From: Dendrocalamus latiflorus
Taxonomy: Eukaryota > Streptophyta > Magnoliopsida > Poales > Poaceae
Direction: 5' to 3'
DNA length: 64,000 bases
Assembly (NCBI GenBank): GCA_017311315.1
Contig: CM029666.1
Span: forward strand, 32,498,749 to 32,562,748
Shown here: positions 34,330 through 44,469 of the stretch, one piece after another
How positions within the stretch are numbered: position 1 is the stretch's first letter
How the letters are laid out: each line of letters begins with the position of its first letter
Position numbers and translations under genes: made by a program
The notes under the pieces: generated by a model
Database searches by the model: none
Seen by the model: only the letters and a program-made list of their open reading frames with translations
What the model was told of the DNA's origin: nothing

Positions 34330-34905
34330 ACCGTGTGAGTGAAGAGTACATTAATGGCGTGTCTGCTTTTACAAGAGCTGCCGAGGAGGATATGTTGAGG
34401 ATATGTTGAATAAGAGGGTGGAATATATGTATTGTCCATGCACTGACTGAGAGAATTTAAAGATGTTTAAGAATTGAGAGCAGATTGAAGCGCACTTGAT
34501 TCGGAGGGGTTTCAAAAAGGGGTATACGTGTTGGACCAATCATGACGAAGTCAATGATATGCCGTCGGATGATATCGCCGGTGAAGTCAATGATATGCCG
34601 CCGGATGACATCGCCGGTGAAGTCAATGATATGCCGCCGGATGACATCGCCGGTGAAGTCAATGATATGCCGCCGAATGATAATTGTGGATCGGATTCGG
34701 ATAGGCTGCACGATGACAATCTGGATCAGGTGCTTCATGATGTAGAAAAGAACTATGATGAGAGAGTATATTAAATTCCGAGGCTTGATGGAGGACTCAG
34801 AGAAACCTTTGTTCATGTGCTGCAGGCCAAAGTACATGAGGTTGTCAGCTGTGCTTGAACTGTTGAAATTGAAGGCAAGCAACGGTTGGTCCAACAAGAG
34901 TTTCA
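34330..34905 (+). pseudogene. CACTA transposase-associated domain exon with 36-bp repeats
   Basis: Reads (with frame breaks) VSEEYINGVSAFTRAA, a cysteine motif YCPCTD, the words EQIEAHLIRRGFKKGY, then TCWTNHDE. This fits the transposase-associated domain found upstream of TNP2-type transposases (a ...CPC..C ... HL..GF...Y..W..H pattern). It is followed by four 12-residue repeats (GEVNDMPPDDIA, 36-bp period, 34547-34690), an Asp-rich linker and words such as LFMCCRPKYMRLSAVLELLKLKA. At least two stops or shifts interrupt it, near 34455 and 34772. Confidence 0.75.
34547..34690 (+). repeat. 36-bp in-frame tandem repeat, four copies
   Basis: GAAGTCAATGATATGCCG starts at 34547, 34583, 34619 and 34655. 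Copies are nearly identical and keep the reading frame of the transposase-associated exon. Confidence 0.95.
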
Positions 34906-34932
34906 CGGCGTTGTTAGGTCTTTTTAACGGAC

Positions 34933-36000
34933 ATGCTTCCGGAGGGAAATGAGTTGCCTAAAACCACGTATAAAGCCAAGAAGGTTCTTTGTCCATTGGG
35001 AATGGAAATAGAAAGAATACATGCATGTCCAAATGACTGTATCCTCTACCGTAAAAAGTATGCAAACATGCATTTCTGTCCGGTGTGCAACGCATCTCGA
35101 TATAAACGTAGCAATCAATCAAATGATGATAGTGAGGGAACAGAGGTGAAGAAAAGACCTCCTACAAAGGTGGCATGGTATCTTCCTATAATTCCCCGTT
35201 TGAAGCGGTTTTTGCGAATCCAAAGAAGGCAAAACTGCTTCGTTGGCACTCAGAGGAGAACAAGAAGGATGGAATGCTGAGACACCATGCTGATTCCAGC
35301 CTGTGGAGAAACATCGATAGGAGTTTTACAGATTTCGGTGCAGAACCGAGGAATATAAGGTTTGGATTGAGTACAGATGGAATGAATCCTTTCAGTAGCA
35401 TGAGCAGCCGACATAGCACTTGGCCCGTGACTATATGCATCTATAGCCTTCCTCCTTGGTTGTGTATGAAGCGAAAGCGTATTTTGCTATCGATACTTAT
35501 CCAAGGGCCAAAGCAACCTGGGAATGATATTGATGTGTACCTAGCACCATTGGTGGAAGATCTAAAAGTACTGTGGAACGAAGGGGTACAGATATGGGAT
35601 GCATACAAACGAGAGAACTTCACTTTGCACTCCTTATTGTTCTGCACCATAAATGATTATCCTGCCCTTGCTAACCTGTCGGGCCAGAATACAAAAGGTG
35701 CCAAAGCTTGTACTCACTGCTTAGATGGTACCAAGAGTGTGTGACTGAAACACTCACGTAAAATAGTGTACATACGTCACCGCCGGTTCCTTCGGAGGGC
35801 TCACCCATACCGCAAGATGAAGAAACAATTTGACGGAGAAAAGGAGGACGGTTCAGTTCCAAGGCATTTAAGCGGAAATGAGGTTTATAATATGGTTAAG
35901 GATTTAGATGTTGTCCTCGGAAAGGGACGTAAATTGAGGGCTCGTGAGAAGAACATCTGGAAGAAGAGATAAATATTTGGGACTTACCTTATTGGGATTC
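34933..36000 (+). pseudogene. TNP2-type CACTA transposase, truncated
   Basis: Strong match in wording to plant En/Spm TNP2-like transposases (Transposase_21 family): LPEGNELPKTTYKAKKVLC, PLGMEIERIHACPNDCILYR, CPVCNASRYKR, WYLPIIPRLKRF, then (after a frameshift at about 35205) AKLLRWHSEENK, RNIRFGLSTDGMNPF, SSRHSTWPVTICIYSLPPWL, GPKQPGNDIDVYLAPLVEDL and ACTHCLDGTKS. After a stop at about 35743 the frame RRFLRRAHPYRKMKKQFDG continues to KNIWKKR. The usual LPYWK.L..RHNLDVMH block and everything after it is absent, replaced by subterminal repeats. The enzyme is therefore inactive. Confidence 0.9.
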
Positions 36001-36350
36001 AGCAGGCCACTGCCGCCGCTCCTGTGCTAAAAATCGTCTGGAAGAAGAGATCAATATTTTTCACTAAAAACCGTCTGTGATATTGATATATCACAGACGG
36101 TTTTTAGTTAAAACCCGTCTGTGATTATCACCTATCACAGATGGTTTTTACTTACAAACCGTCTGTGATTATTAGCTATCACAGACAGTTTTTAGTTACA
36201 AACTGTCTGTGATATTTACACCACAGACGGTTCAAAAACCGTATGTGATAACCTTCGATTATCACTGACCCATAAATTCAGACGATTCAGAAAACTGTCT
36301 GTGATGACGTTTTTAAACCGTCTATAATACGGTTTTCTATAGTAGTGCAC

Positions 36351-38139
36351 ACTCAGTTATGAGTTACTAGTCATCAACCCGTGATTTTTTTTTATCAATA
36401 TTTTTTTTTATTTTCTTAATCCCATCTTATATAAATTTCAATAGCAAAATTACAAGACTGCAACCTTCAAATTTCTTGCTGACTTGTTATGGATTTTTTA
36501 AAGTTTAACATATTCAGATTTCTTGCTGACTTCAAATTTATATATGTTTGACCAGAGTAATTTTATAGAACTGATATTTAAAGTCGACCAATAATGATAT
36601 ATGGAAAGGTATATTCATATACAAACAAACTATTGTGATACATTTTTATTTATTTAGATGCCAAACTTTTTATAAATCTTAATTAAAAGTTTTGTATGCA
36701 TTTTAATAAATTAATAATATGTATGAATAAGGAATGTAGTATATCCACTTGCAACTTACAAATGGAAAAAAGAAATGCCTCAGCTTAGTAAATCTTTGCA
36801 ATTAACAACCTTGTTCTTTTTAACTTATAGCTTCCCTTAAACAAACAAACGGGGTGGCTTTTCCATTGTCGTTTCAAAACAGCATATTGAGAGAGCCTTT
36901 TCGAAGCGGTTTATCGGCATTCAGTTCGTTTGCATAAGTGCTTGAGGTAGAGCCAAAAGTCATAAATCGCAGCCGTAAGCCATATCGATAGGAACACGTG
37001 CAGTGTGTTGTGCATTATGTTGCTGCGACTTATTTTCCTGTGTTTCTCTCTTATTCACATTTTAAGTCTAAATTTCACATTTTTTAATACATTTGGATAT
37101 CATAATTGTCTTAAATCTTTTGTTTTTAGTTTGAATATATTTGGATACAACACGGCCCACACATTTCGAAACGATTACCCTTAATGAAATAAACCTATAT
37201 ACACCTAATTAAATTAGGATGATGAATTAACAACCATCAGCTCGGTCAAATTTATTTATTTAATTAGCATTCTAATACTTATTTTAAATAATAATTTTTT
37301 GATCCATGCAGTCTCATTGCTTGCTGTATATGACATCGAACCAATATCCAATATAAAATTCTCACCATTATTTTTCCTAAGTGTATTACCAAAAATATTA
37401 AAATTATGATAACATGGAAGTACTTCTAATGATAAATCTGCTAATATTATTTTCATATGAGAATTCAGAATATTTTATTTGTTAATAGTAAAATTTAAAA
37501 GGTTTGAACTCGCGTATTTTACGATGACATCCATTTTTGACTGTTGGTGGTATTACTTTTATTTATTTAATCAGCATTCTAATATATACTTATTTTGGAT
37601 GACACTACATGCATTCCGATTGCATGCATGTATGATGTTGTTTTCCCATAGCTTCCTGTCGGACTTAATTAGGAAGCTACGCACTATCGGCTTTTGTTCT
37701 AAACTTGAATAGAACTCTCTTTTTTTCTTTTCATGTCACCTAGTAGATTATCTAAGACATACGTGAAACCAGAGGCAGAAATTGGATGGTCAATATTTTA
37801 TCTTTTTTCTTTTCTTGATTAATGTTGTAGTTTCTAGCATCACTCGTGATACGGGATTGTCTAATCTTCTTGATGTAGGATCAAGATACTCACGTGTAAG
37901 ACTATCAAATCATAGTAATCCCCTGTTGCCAACACAAGATCTAACACTCTTTAATTCGCAAGAACACACGTGTTGAATTTCACGACCACCAAGCGAAACC
38001 CTGTCATGGTCCTAATTCTCAGCCAAAAGGTTGAACAATCTCGATTAACAAAGCACTCCTAATTCTTCATTGGATGGGTTAGCCATCATGAAAACAAAAG
38101 CAAATCAATCTATTATTTTCTAAATAATGGTGGTCTCAT
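36351..38139. other. AT-rich intergenic stretch with one MITE-like segment
   Basis: No gene recognised. The segment at about 36830-36990 is related to the MITE at 21229-21403: both share a GTGG(T/C)TTTTCC centre, TTTTCGAA and an end resembling AAGTCATAAATCGCAGCC. The rest is AT-rich and unremarkable. Confidence 0.5.
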
Positions 38140-38700
38140 GTCACCCAACTCAACTCTCAAGCACCTAGGGCCGGCTGAGCGTGTGCTCGGCCAATAAAAA
38201 TTACCGGGAAGAGCAGGGATATTTAGGGCATGTACAATGGTATGAGCTAGTTATTAGCTCTAAGATAACTTCTCCAATGATATTAACTTTTAGCACATAG
38301 CTCATAACATGAATAGTCCCACATGACATTCTCATATAATCTTGGAATGTGTGTATGAAACTAGCTCTTGATCAAGAGCTAGCGTTTCTCTCTCTTCTAT
38401 TAAAATATGAAATAATATGCTTAGAGCTAGCTCATAAGTCACTATTGAAGATGCCCTAGCGCCACCCAACTCAACTCTCAAGCACCTAGGGCCGGCTGAG
38501 CGTGTGCTCGGCCAATAAAAATTACCGGGAAGAGCAGGGATATTTATAGCGCCACCCAACTCAACTCTCAAGCACCTAGGGCCGGCTGAGCGTGTGCTCG
38601 GCCAATAAAAATTACCGGGAAGAGCAGGGATATTTATAGCGCCACCCAACTCAACTCTCCCGGCTGAGCGTGTGCTCGGCCAATAAAAAACAAAACCGAA
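38140..38700. repeat. 90-bp tandem repeat, four units, one interrupted by a MITE
   Basis: Units start at 38140, 38461, 38551 and 38641 with the word (G)CCACCCAACTCAACTCTC. They contain AGGGCCGGCTGAGCGTGTGC and end GGGATATTTATA. Units 2 and 3 are identical, unit 4 has an internal deletion, and unit 1 carries the 231-bp MITE. 321 = 90 + 231 bp separates units 1 and 2. Confidence 0.95.
38226..38456. mobile_element. MITE family B, copy 2 (231 bp)
   Basis: Ends GGGCATGTACAATGG and (inverted) GGGCATCTTCAATAG; internal palindrome GCTCTTGATCAAGAGC. It is inserted in unit 1 of the 90-bp array exactly between TTA and TAGCGCC. The other units have TTATAGCGCC uninterrupted, so the site shows no target duplication, or has lost the right copy. 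Confidence 0.85.
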
Positions 38701-39685
38701 TCAAACTCAAGTCTTATCTCCTAGTGTTCGGATTGCCTTGAGTTAACATGGTTCGGACTCTACTTGTTTACTAGAAGCTACAGGACCAAACTAATGATCT
38801 TATAGCCAAGCTAGTCAGCATTTTTGCTGATGTGGAGGAGAGAAGAGAGGAAAGAGAGGAGAGCTTGGCTCTCATGCAAGCAACAAGCTGCACACGGGAG
38901 CCTATGCAGTGGTGGGTCCAGATAATAAATGTATGTGAGGAGGAGTAGGAAAGAGAATGTGAGACATGATACCACATAATAATAAAAAAATCTTTTGTAG
39001 ACAAATAGAAGACAGATTATTGTATAACTTGGCTCTTATAACTTGGTTTATAGCCAAACACTTGACTCTATTATTGGACTTGCTCTTAGATGACTCACGG
39101 CAGAGGCTTGGAATGCGGATGGCCTTTTTTGTTCTGACTCGGATTAATTAGCTACTATGCGCTGTGATTAGTCAGCCATCCAAAGCAATCCCTTACTTCC
39201 GTTTTGCTTACCAACACGGCAACCGAATGCTCCACTTTTCCTTTTCTCTGATTTCTTTATTCCCTTCTCTCTAATCTGAGTTGAGTTTCCTTTCTTCTTT
39301 ATTCCTTCTCAACAGCACACATCAACCTTGCTGGGATGGTTCATGCAGCCTTGTGCGCCAGCCGGTTGCACGCATGAATAACATTTCTTATGCACCGCTG
39401 AAGCTTGTATTCTCTTTCGTATTTCATGCGCATCTTCATTTCAAACTTATACAGATTAAATATGTGTCTATATATAATTAAATAAAATAATAGCTCTATA
39501 TTTCAAATATAATAAATAAAGACCTAACTAAATTAGAGTTCACCTGACAATATTTAATGCAGCTCAAAACTTCTTTCCAGTTAAATAATATATTTAAAAA
39601 AGCATAAGACATATGTGTATCTGCATCAACACGCAATAAGAGAATATTCATAGATGGTCTCTACGACCCCACCGTGGAGTCCTTG
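38701..39685. other. intergenic; possible MITE at about 38780-39095
   Basis: The portion 38780-39095 (CTTATAGCCAAGCTAGTCAGC ... TATAGCCAAACACTTGACTC) has the look of a degraded MITE, with TTATAGCCAA words at both ends. The remainder to 39685 holds nothing recognisable. Confidence 0.3.
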
Positions 39686-41100
39686 TAACATCCTATTTTT
39701 GGGTGTTCAAAATTTTCAAATAAAATTTGCTGAATTGTTCTCCTTTTCAAATTTTGGCAAAACAAAATTCAAAATTCAAATGGAAACTCAAAAGTGGAAT
39801 CTTGAACTGGAATTCCAAAATCAAATTCGAATTCAAACCCTGATTTGTAAATCCAAAACTCTTCCCCTAGCCCACTGGCCTTGGCCCAGCTTGGCCTTCG
39901 GTCCGGCCCGCTCCCTTCTCTCTCCCCTCTTCTCTTTCTCTTCGCGCTAGCCCCGCCTGACACAAGCATGAGCCATGACATGTGCGCGCCTAACGCACAC
40001 TGTGCCACACCGTAGCCTTCCTGTGCACCATCCTCGCCATGGTCGCCGTCGCGCGCCAAAACCCCCTAGCCCTCCCCTTTCTCCATGTCGCGTGCCCCAG
40101 CCCATGCCCGTCGCGCACGCTTGCTATGCCTTCTGTCATTATGCTGCATCTGAGTCATCCCTGCATCATGCGCCCCTTGCCTTGCACCGCACCACCTGCT
40201 GCTCCCCACACACGTCACCTTGCTCCCCCTCCTAGCTATAAAAGTCTACCGAATTGCCCCTTTGCTCTCACCCACCTCCTTTCCACCTCCCCTCGCCACA
40301 CCAAGCTTGCCACCGCTATCTCCCTTTGCTCCGACCGATTTCTGCCACCACCAACAATGTTTCCTCTCATGTGCACCTTGGACTAATTCCGCACTCTTAG
40401 AGCACCCTCGTGACCTCCTGGAGCTAGCCTTGGTGCCACCTCCCACTCTCCTCTCCGCCGGTGAGCCATCTATGGTAGCCACCCTCCACCGCCTCAGTCT
40501 ATCGCCGCCTCATCACTCTATCAAGCCTCTGACCTCCTTTGCACCATGGTACTCCCTCAGAGCCCCCATTCCTAGCAGATCGTGTAGTAAAGCGGGTGTG
40601 ATTAGCACATTGGGATGTGGATGCCTCGTCTGGTTAATAATTAAGCACTTAATTGATCTGAGCTTTATCGTGCAACCACTTGTCTAGTATGGGATGGACC
40701 TAACTAATTAATTTGTGATGTTTCAACTTTAGTTTCACCATTGTGATAAATGTGGATGGTTAGTTCACTTCTGGGTAATCTTCCATATGGTGCAAAAGGG
40801 GACTTTTCAATTAGATGATCAGCCTACTCGGCAATGAAACCTTAGCGGGTGGAATCGGGTTGAGATTGAACATTATAAAGTCTTTGTTATAATCTTCTTG
40901 GTCAGCACGCCTAAGGATGCATATTATACCAGTGACATCACAAGTTGGTCATATCATGTGGATAAAGTTGTACAGTCTCTGTAGAGTGTAAAACTATTCG
41001 AATAGACATGTCCCCGGTTATAGACAATGCTCGGTAATTTTACACGAGGGGTAGAATTTCATAAAAGATTGGTTTGAGTTGGGAGGTGAATTAGTTAATT
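39686..41100 (+). mobile_element. Tekay-like LTR, plus strand, right end displaced
   Basis: TGTAACATCC at 39686 starts a plus-strand LTR of the same general type as 29733-32470. It includes a GC-rich section (39840-40560) and the palindrome block at 40994-41005 with GTACAGTCTCTGTAGAGTG on its left. Beyond about 41100 it is interrupted by short LTR elements, and its true end was not found. The C-rich open frames at 39975-40690 are most likely non-coding LTR. Confidence 0.65.
40994..41005. promoter_or_regulatory. conserved LTR palindrome CTATTCGAATAG, copy 3
   Basis: A perfect palindrome in the context GTAGAGTGTAAA on the left and ACATGTCCCCGGTTAT on the right. The right arm (CGTGCCCACGG in copy 2) is diverged, yet the palindrome itself is intact. 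Confidence 0.6.
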
Positions 41101-41199
41101 CACTTATGGTTTATTCAACTTCTTTGACTTATTTATTTACTTATTCACTTTCAAAGAGTGCTTTCAATATATTTACTTATTCACTTATGGTTTACTTAT

Positions 41200-41899
41200 T
41201 CTTTGTACCGATTGGGGAAGGAATAGATCTAGAATAGCCGGTTATGGAATGACCACAGTTGGACTTTAGGGACTATGGACTTGTTTATTCATTTTTGTTT
41301 GATTCATAATGGGTACATGCTATCCCTTTTATAGAGACGACCTAACTTAACTCGTAAAAATAATCTATAAGTAAACTTATTCTAACAATCTAATTTAACA
41401 ATAACTTGTCTAACTAATAGATAATACCTAATACCTAATAGATATATTTCTAAATAACAAACCATGCCTAATACAAGCGGCACTATAGTACTCATGGTGA
41501 ACAGTTCCGCTACAACACCGTGGTGAACAGTAGCGCTACAGTAACCGCATACATAACATTACACTCCTCCCGGCAAGGCAGCTCACCCTCGAGCTGCGGT
41601 GGTGGTCACCATTGAAGATCTTTCGCTCTTTTCTATTAGCCTTCAACTTCTTCAAGCAAGATGGTGCGGCACCTAAAACCATGGTGAGTGATTCTGATAC
41701 CAATTGTTGTAAACTAGCACAAGAAGGGGGGGTAATCATCCATTGAAGAGAGGTTGGACGGTGACAACTTGAAATAAAATGGCACTAGATGAAGGAGGGC
41801 ATCGATTAGAGAAGTAATATATCTAGAATAGCCGGCCAAGGAAACGACCACAGCTGAATTTTAGAGATGAAGGACTTGTTTATTCATCTTTGCTAGGGC
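41200..41899 (-). mobile_element. TRIM-like LTR element with a 141-bp internal region
   Basis: On the minus strand: an LTR ending ACAACA at 41705, then a primer site TTGGTATCAGA (tRNA-iMet type, 41702-41693), a short internal stretch, a purine tract GCCGGGAGGAG (41574-41564) and the next LTR starting TGTAATG at 41563. A paired segment proves the repeat: AGAATAGCCGG...GACTTGTTTATTCAT occurs at 41230-41299 (left LTR) and 41826-41889 (right LTR). The outer limits are not resolved, since the right LTR is cut at about 41890 by the next element. The internal stretch encodes at most about 50 residues starting MVLGAAPSCLKKLKA. Confidence 0.65.
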
Positions 41900-43402
41900 T
41901 GCAGCCATGGCCGTCACCATAGCTTGAGAACAAGTTGTTCCTTGAAGGGCATGGAGATGTCAGATGGGGCCTTACATACCGGCATCATCCAGGTAAAGGG
42001 AAGAAGCTGGAGTCCGTTTCAGTTGGTCAAGATGAGAAGAGGATTCTTACGTAACTGAGTAGGTTACTTGCTGGTGGTGAGATATATAGGAATAGAAGAT
42101 AGAATTGTAGTATGTCTTTGAGTAGTTTCCTTTTCGGTTTGTTACTTAAGATAACTGTGCTCAGTACTATATATTGAGGTCCTTGTAATCAGAGCAATAA
42201 CAAGAAGATATCCATCTAGTCCTTTCATGTTCCCTTTTCCTCTGTCTACGTTCAGCGCCTTCCTATTGTGTTCTTCTTTCCTGTGACGTTATGGACTCGA
42301 CAGGTTCTAATCTAGCCGGTGCTCCGGGCATTGCCCTTGTGCACGAGTATAATCTCCGACTGCATGATCGTGTCTGTGACAACTTGATATTAAAGCAGTC
42401 AATTCCATCCCTTGACTTCTGTTATCATGGTTCCTGTTGTCGAGTTGTTAGCCAATATAAACGCTAACGCCAAAAAGATGGCTACTAATACCAATAACAT
42501 CGATAAGAAGATGTATGCATGCCACCTTGGAGAAGATCACAAATCAAAAGAAGACGTAACAAGAGGTGGCAGTGGCACTGGTCCCCGTAGCCGCCATGGT
42601 GCTGCCGGAACATGTCGTGGCAACCTCGGTTCTGTTGACGCCTACTGCGACCCTACCATGTCCTTCCATGGCAACCATGTCACTGCCGCGACCGACTGCA
42701 ATACTACTGATACCCACCGTGACAGTGCCATGTCATATCACAATGTTGCCGAAGGCCATTGTGGCCCTACCGAAGCCTGTCATGGCAACCGCATCTGTTG
42801 TGGTTGCCCCTGCACTTGACGTGGTGATCGTAGATGTCATCGATATTGCTGCACCTATACATGGAGGTCACAGTCTTCAAGATCACTAGTACATATCACA
42901 GTATCTCGTTAACTTGGGCTCTCCTAAGGCTGTAGTCATGGTTGCCACCATAGCTTGAGGACAAGTTGTTCCTTGAAGGGCAGGGAGATGTCAGATGGGG
43001 CCTTACATATCGGCGTCATCTAGGTAAAGGGAAGAAGCTGGAGTCCGTTTTAGTTGGTCAAGATGACAGGAGGATTCTTATGTAACCGAGTAGGTTACTT
43101 GCTGGTGTTGAGATAGGAATAGAAGATAGAATTGTAGTAGGTCTTTGAGTAGTTTCCTTTTCGGTTTGTTACTTAAGATAACTGTGCTCAGTATTATATA
43201 TTGAGGTCCTTATAATTAGATCAATAACAAGAAGATATCCATCTATTCCTTTCATGTTCTCTTTTCCTCTATCTATGTTCAGCGCCCTCCTATTGTGCTC
43301 TTCTTTCTTGTGACGTTACGGAGTTGACAGGTTCTAATTCAGCCGGTGCTCCGGGCATTGCGCACGGGTATAATCTCTGGTTACATGATCGTGCCCATGA
43401 CA
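41900..43402 (+). mobile_element. short nonautonomous LTR element (two 475-bp repeats, 0.55-kb interior)
   Basis: Direct repeats 41900-42381 and 42931-43402, about 90% identical by eye, start TG(C/T)AG(C/T)CATGG and end TGACA. Directly after the first repeat lies TGATATTAAAGC (42385-42396), a tRNA-iMet primer site (TGGTATCAGAGC) with three transition changes. The interior (42412-42819) is open for 135 codons but has no recognised domain. Unusually, each repeat contains a remnant of gypsy pol C-terminus (LEDKLFLEG...DVRWGLTYRR, about 41935-42000 and 42955-43020). No target duplication was found. Confidence 0.65.
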
Positions 43403-43658
43403 AGCTGTTAATTTTGTAGTGGTTGAGCTATTCACATCCACACTTTAGAAGTCACTGTGTATGTGTGCAATCAAACTTTTCATATAGTACTAGTTAGATC
43501 TGAAGGAGTTGAGTTGTTTAAACCTACATATTAGAATTAGTTTATTGTAAATGCTTAGTTTCAATAATTTTTTTGACAATGATATGTTGCTTAGTTTCAA
43601 TAGTTTTTTATAAAGATATGTTGATACCTCTAGAATGTGTAATGGTCTGTATCTCAGA
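43403..43658. other. short intergenic stretch
   Basis: AT-rich; a TTGCTTAGTTTCAATA word is repeated near 43553 and 43590. Nothing else is seen. Confidence 0.4.
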
Positions 43659-43729
43659 TCAAGATGTCCTTGTGCATGCAGTATTATTCATTTGGGTGTT
43701 ACATTGATTTTTTGTGTCTATCCAGTGTC

Positions 43730-44147
43730 CAGGAGCACCATGAATTGGTGAGCGGGGCCGCGTGGACCACAGAGGCGGGCCCTCGCGCTCCGGCGTGAGC
43801 GGGGCGTACGGATCCGTCGCCGCGGTGCGCATGAGGTACCACGCACGATGCTGTTGCAGCTCGCGCAGCTGCGCCTCGTAGTCCCAGGCCCCGAACATCA
43901 CCGGCGGGGGGGACGCGGCCAGGGTGGCCAGATCCGTCGGCGGAAGGTGCTTCAGGATGGTCCTCTCCGACGGTGGCGTGGAGGGCGCGACGGCTTTCGC
44001 GGCCGCTGCCGCAGGCGCCTTCTTCTCGCGGCGCGAGAGGCCGCCCCGGCGCTCGCGGCGGGATCGGCGGAGGACGGCGACGACGTAGCAGCCGGAGCCT
44101 TCACGCGCGACGTCGGCGGCGAGGTCGGTCTCCACGTCGAGGGGCAC
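43730..44147 (-). pseudogene. GC-rich gene fragment of unknown function
   Basis: The minus-strand frame (MPLDVETDLAADVAREGSG...) is about 140 codons long before it runs into AT-rich sequence. It is basic in the middle (RRSRRERRGGLSRREKK) and ends with FGAWDYEAQLRELQQHRAW, then words such as LTPEREGPPLW. GC content and codon use look like a grass gene exon. I do not recognise the family. It abuts a PPR fragment on the opposite strand, so it is probably a captured or rearranged piece. Confidence 0.35.
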
Positions 44148-44204
44148 GCGGCGCGCGTGGCGCGGACGCGCGAGGAAGGCCGAGATCTGCTGCTTGCGCG
44201 CCCA

Positions 44205-44430
44205 ACAGGGTCACGTACAATGTGATCATGGGCGGGCTGTGCAAGCGCGGCATGTCGGGGGATGCGCTCAAGATGTTCGACGAAATGCTCAAGAAGAGAT
44301 CGTGCCCAGTGTGAAGATCTACGCGGTTCTGCTCTCGTCCCTGTGTAAGGCAGGGAAGATTGAGGACGCTGGGCGGATGATGCTGTCATGAAAGGAGAAG
44401 GGGTGCCCGCCAGACGAGGCATCGATTTGA
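44205..44430 (+). pseudogene. pentatricopeptide repeat (PPR) gene fragment
   Basis: Two PPR units are readable: VTYNVIMGGLCKRGMSGDAL, then KMFDEMLKK, and (after a frame change near 44310) KIYAVLLSSLCKAGKIEDAG, then RMMLS and, past a stop, KEKGCPPDEAS. The pattern VTYN.I..GLC..G....A...F.EM is the P-class 35-residue motif used by organelle RNA-binding proteins. Only about two of the usual ten or more repeats remain, and both ends are unrelated sequence. Confidence 0.8.
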
Positions 44431-44469
44431 GTGGGCTGTGCAAGTCACGTTCGCAGCCGCACCTGGATT

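Larger units (their letters stand above)
27036..36347 (+). mobile_element. large CACTA (En/Spm) transposon, 9.3 kb, CAC target duplication
   Basis: Left end CACTACTACAGAAA, right end TTTTCTATAGTAGTG (inverted CACTACTATAGAAAA), flanked by the 3-bp duplication CAC (27033-27035 and 36348-36350). Subterminal TCACAGACGGTT-type repeats in both orientations lie at 27455-27640, 33816-33840 and 36040-36335. Own genes: an N-terminal transposase-associated exon and a truncated TNP2-type transposase (34330-36000). It has been invaded by a MITE (27050-27433) and a 6.2-kb Helitron (27644-33815). Without those insertions its native length is about 2.75 kb. The catalytic transposase part is lost, so it cannot be autonomous. 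Confidence 0.9.

Noticed and set aside
34542..34745. Short CRISPR-like regularly spaced repeat
   Set aside because: It is a contiguous in-frame 36-bp repeat in a transposase-associated exon without spacers, in a plant genome.
39975..40687. Cys/Pro/Leu-rich frames suggesting a gene
   Set aside because: They lie inside a plus-strand LTR that starts at 39686 and have no domain.
42412..42819. 135-codon frame between the two 475-bp repeats as a possible host gene
   Set aside because: No recognisable domain and located where the interior of an LTR element is expected; kept only as part of that element.
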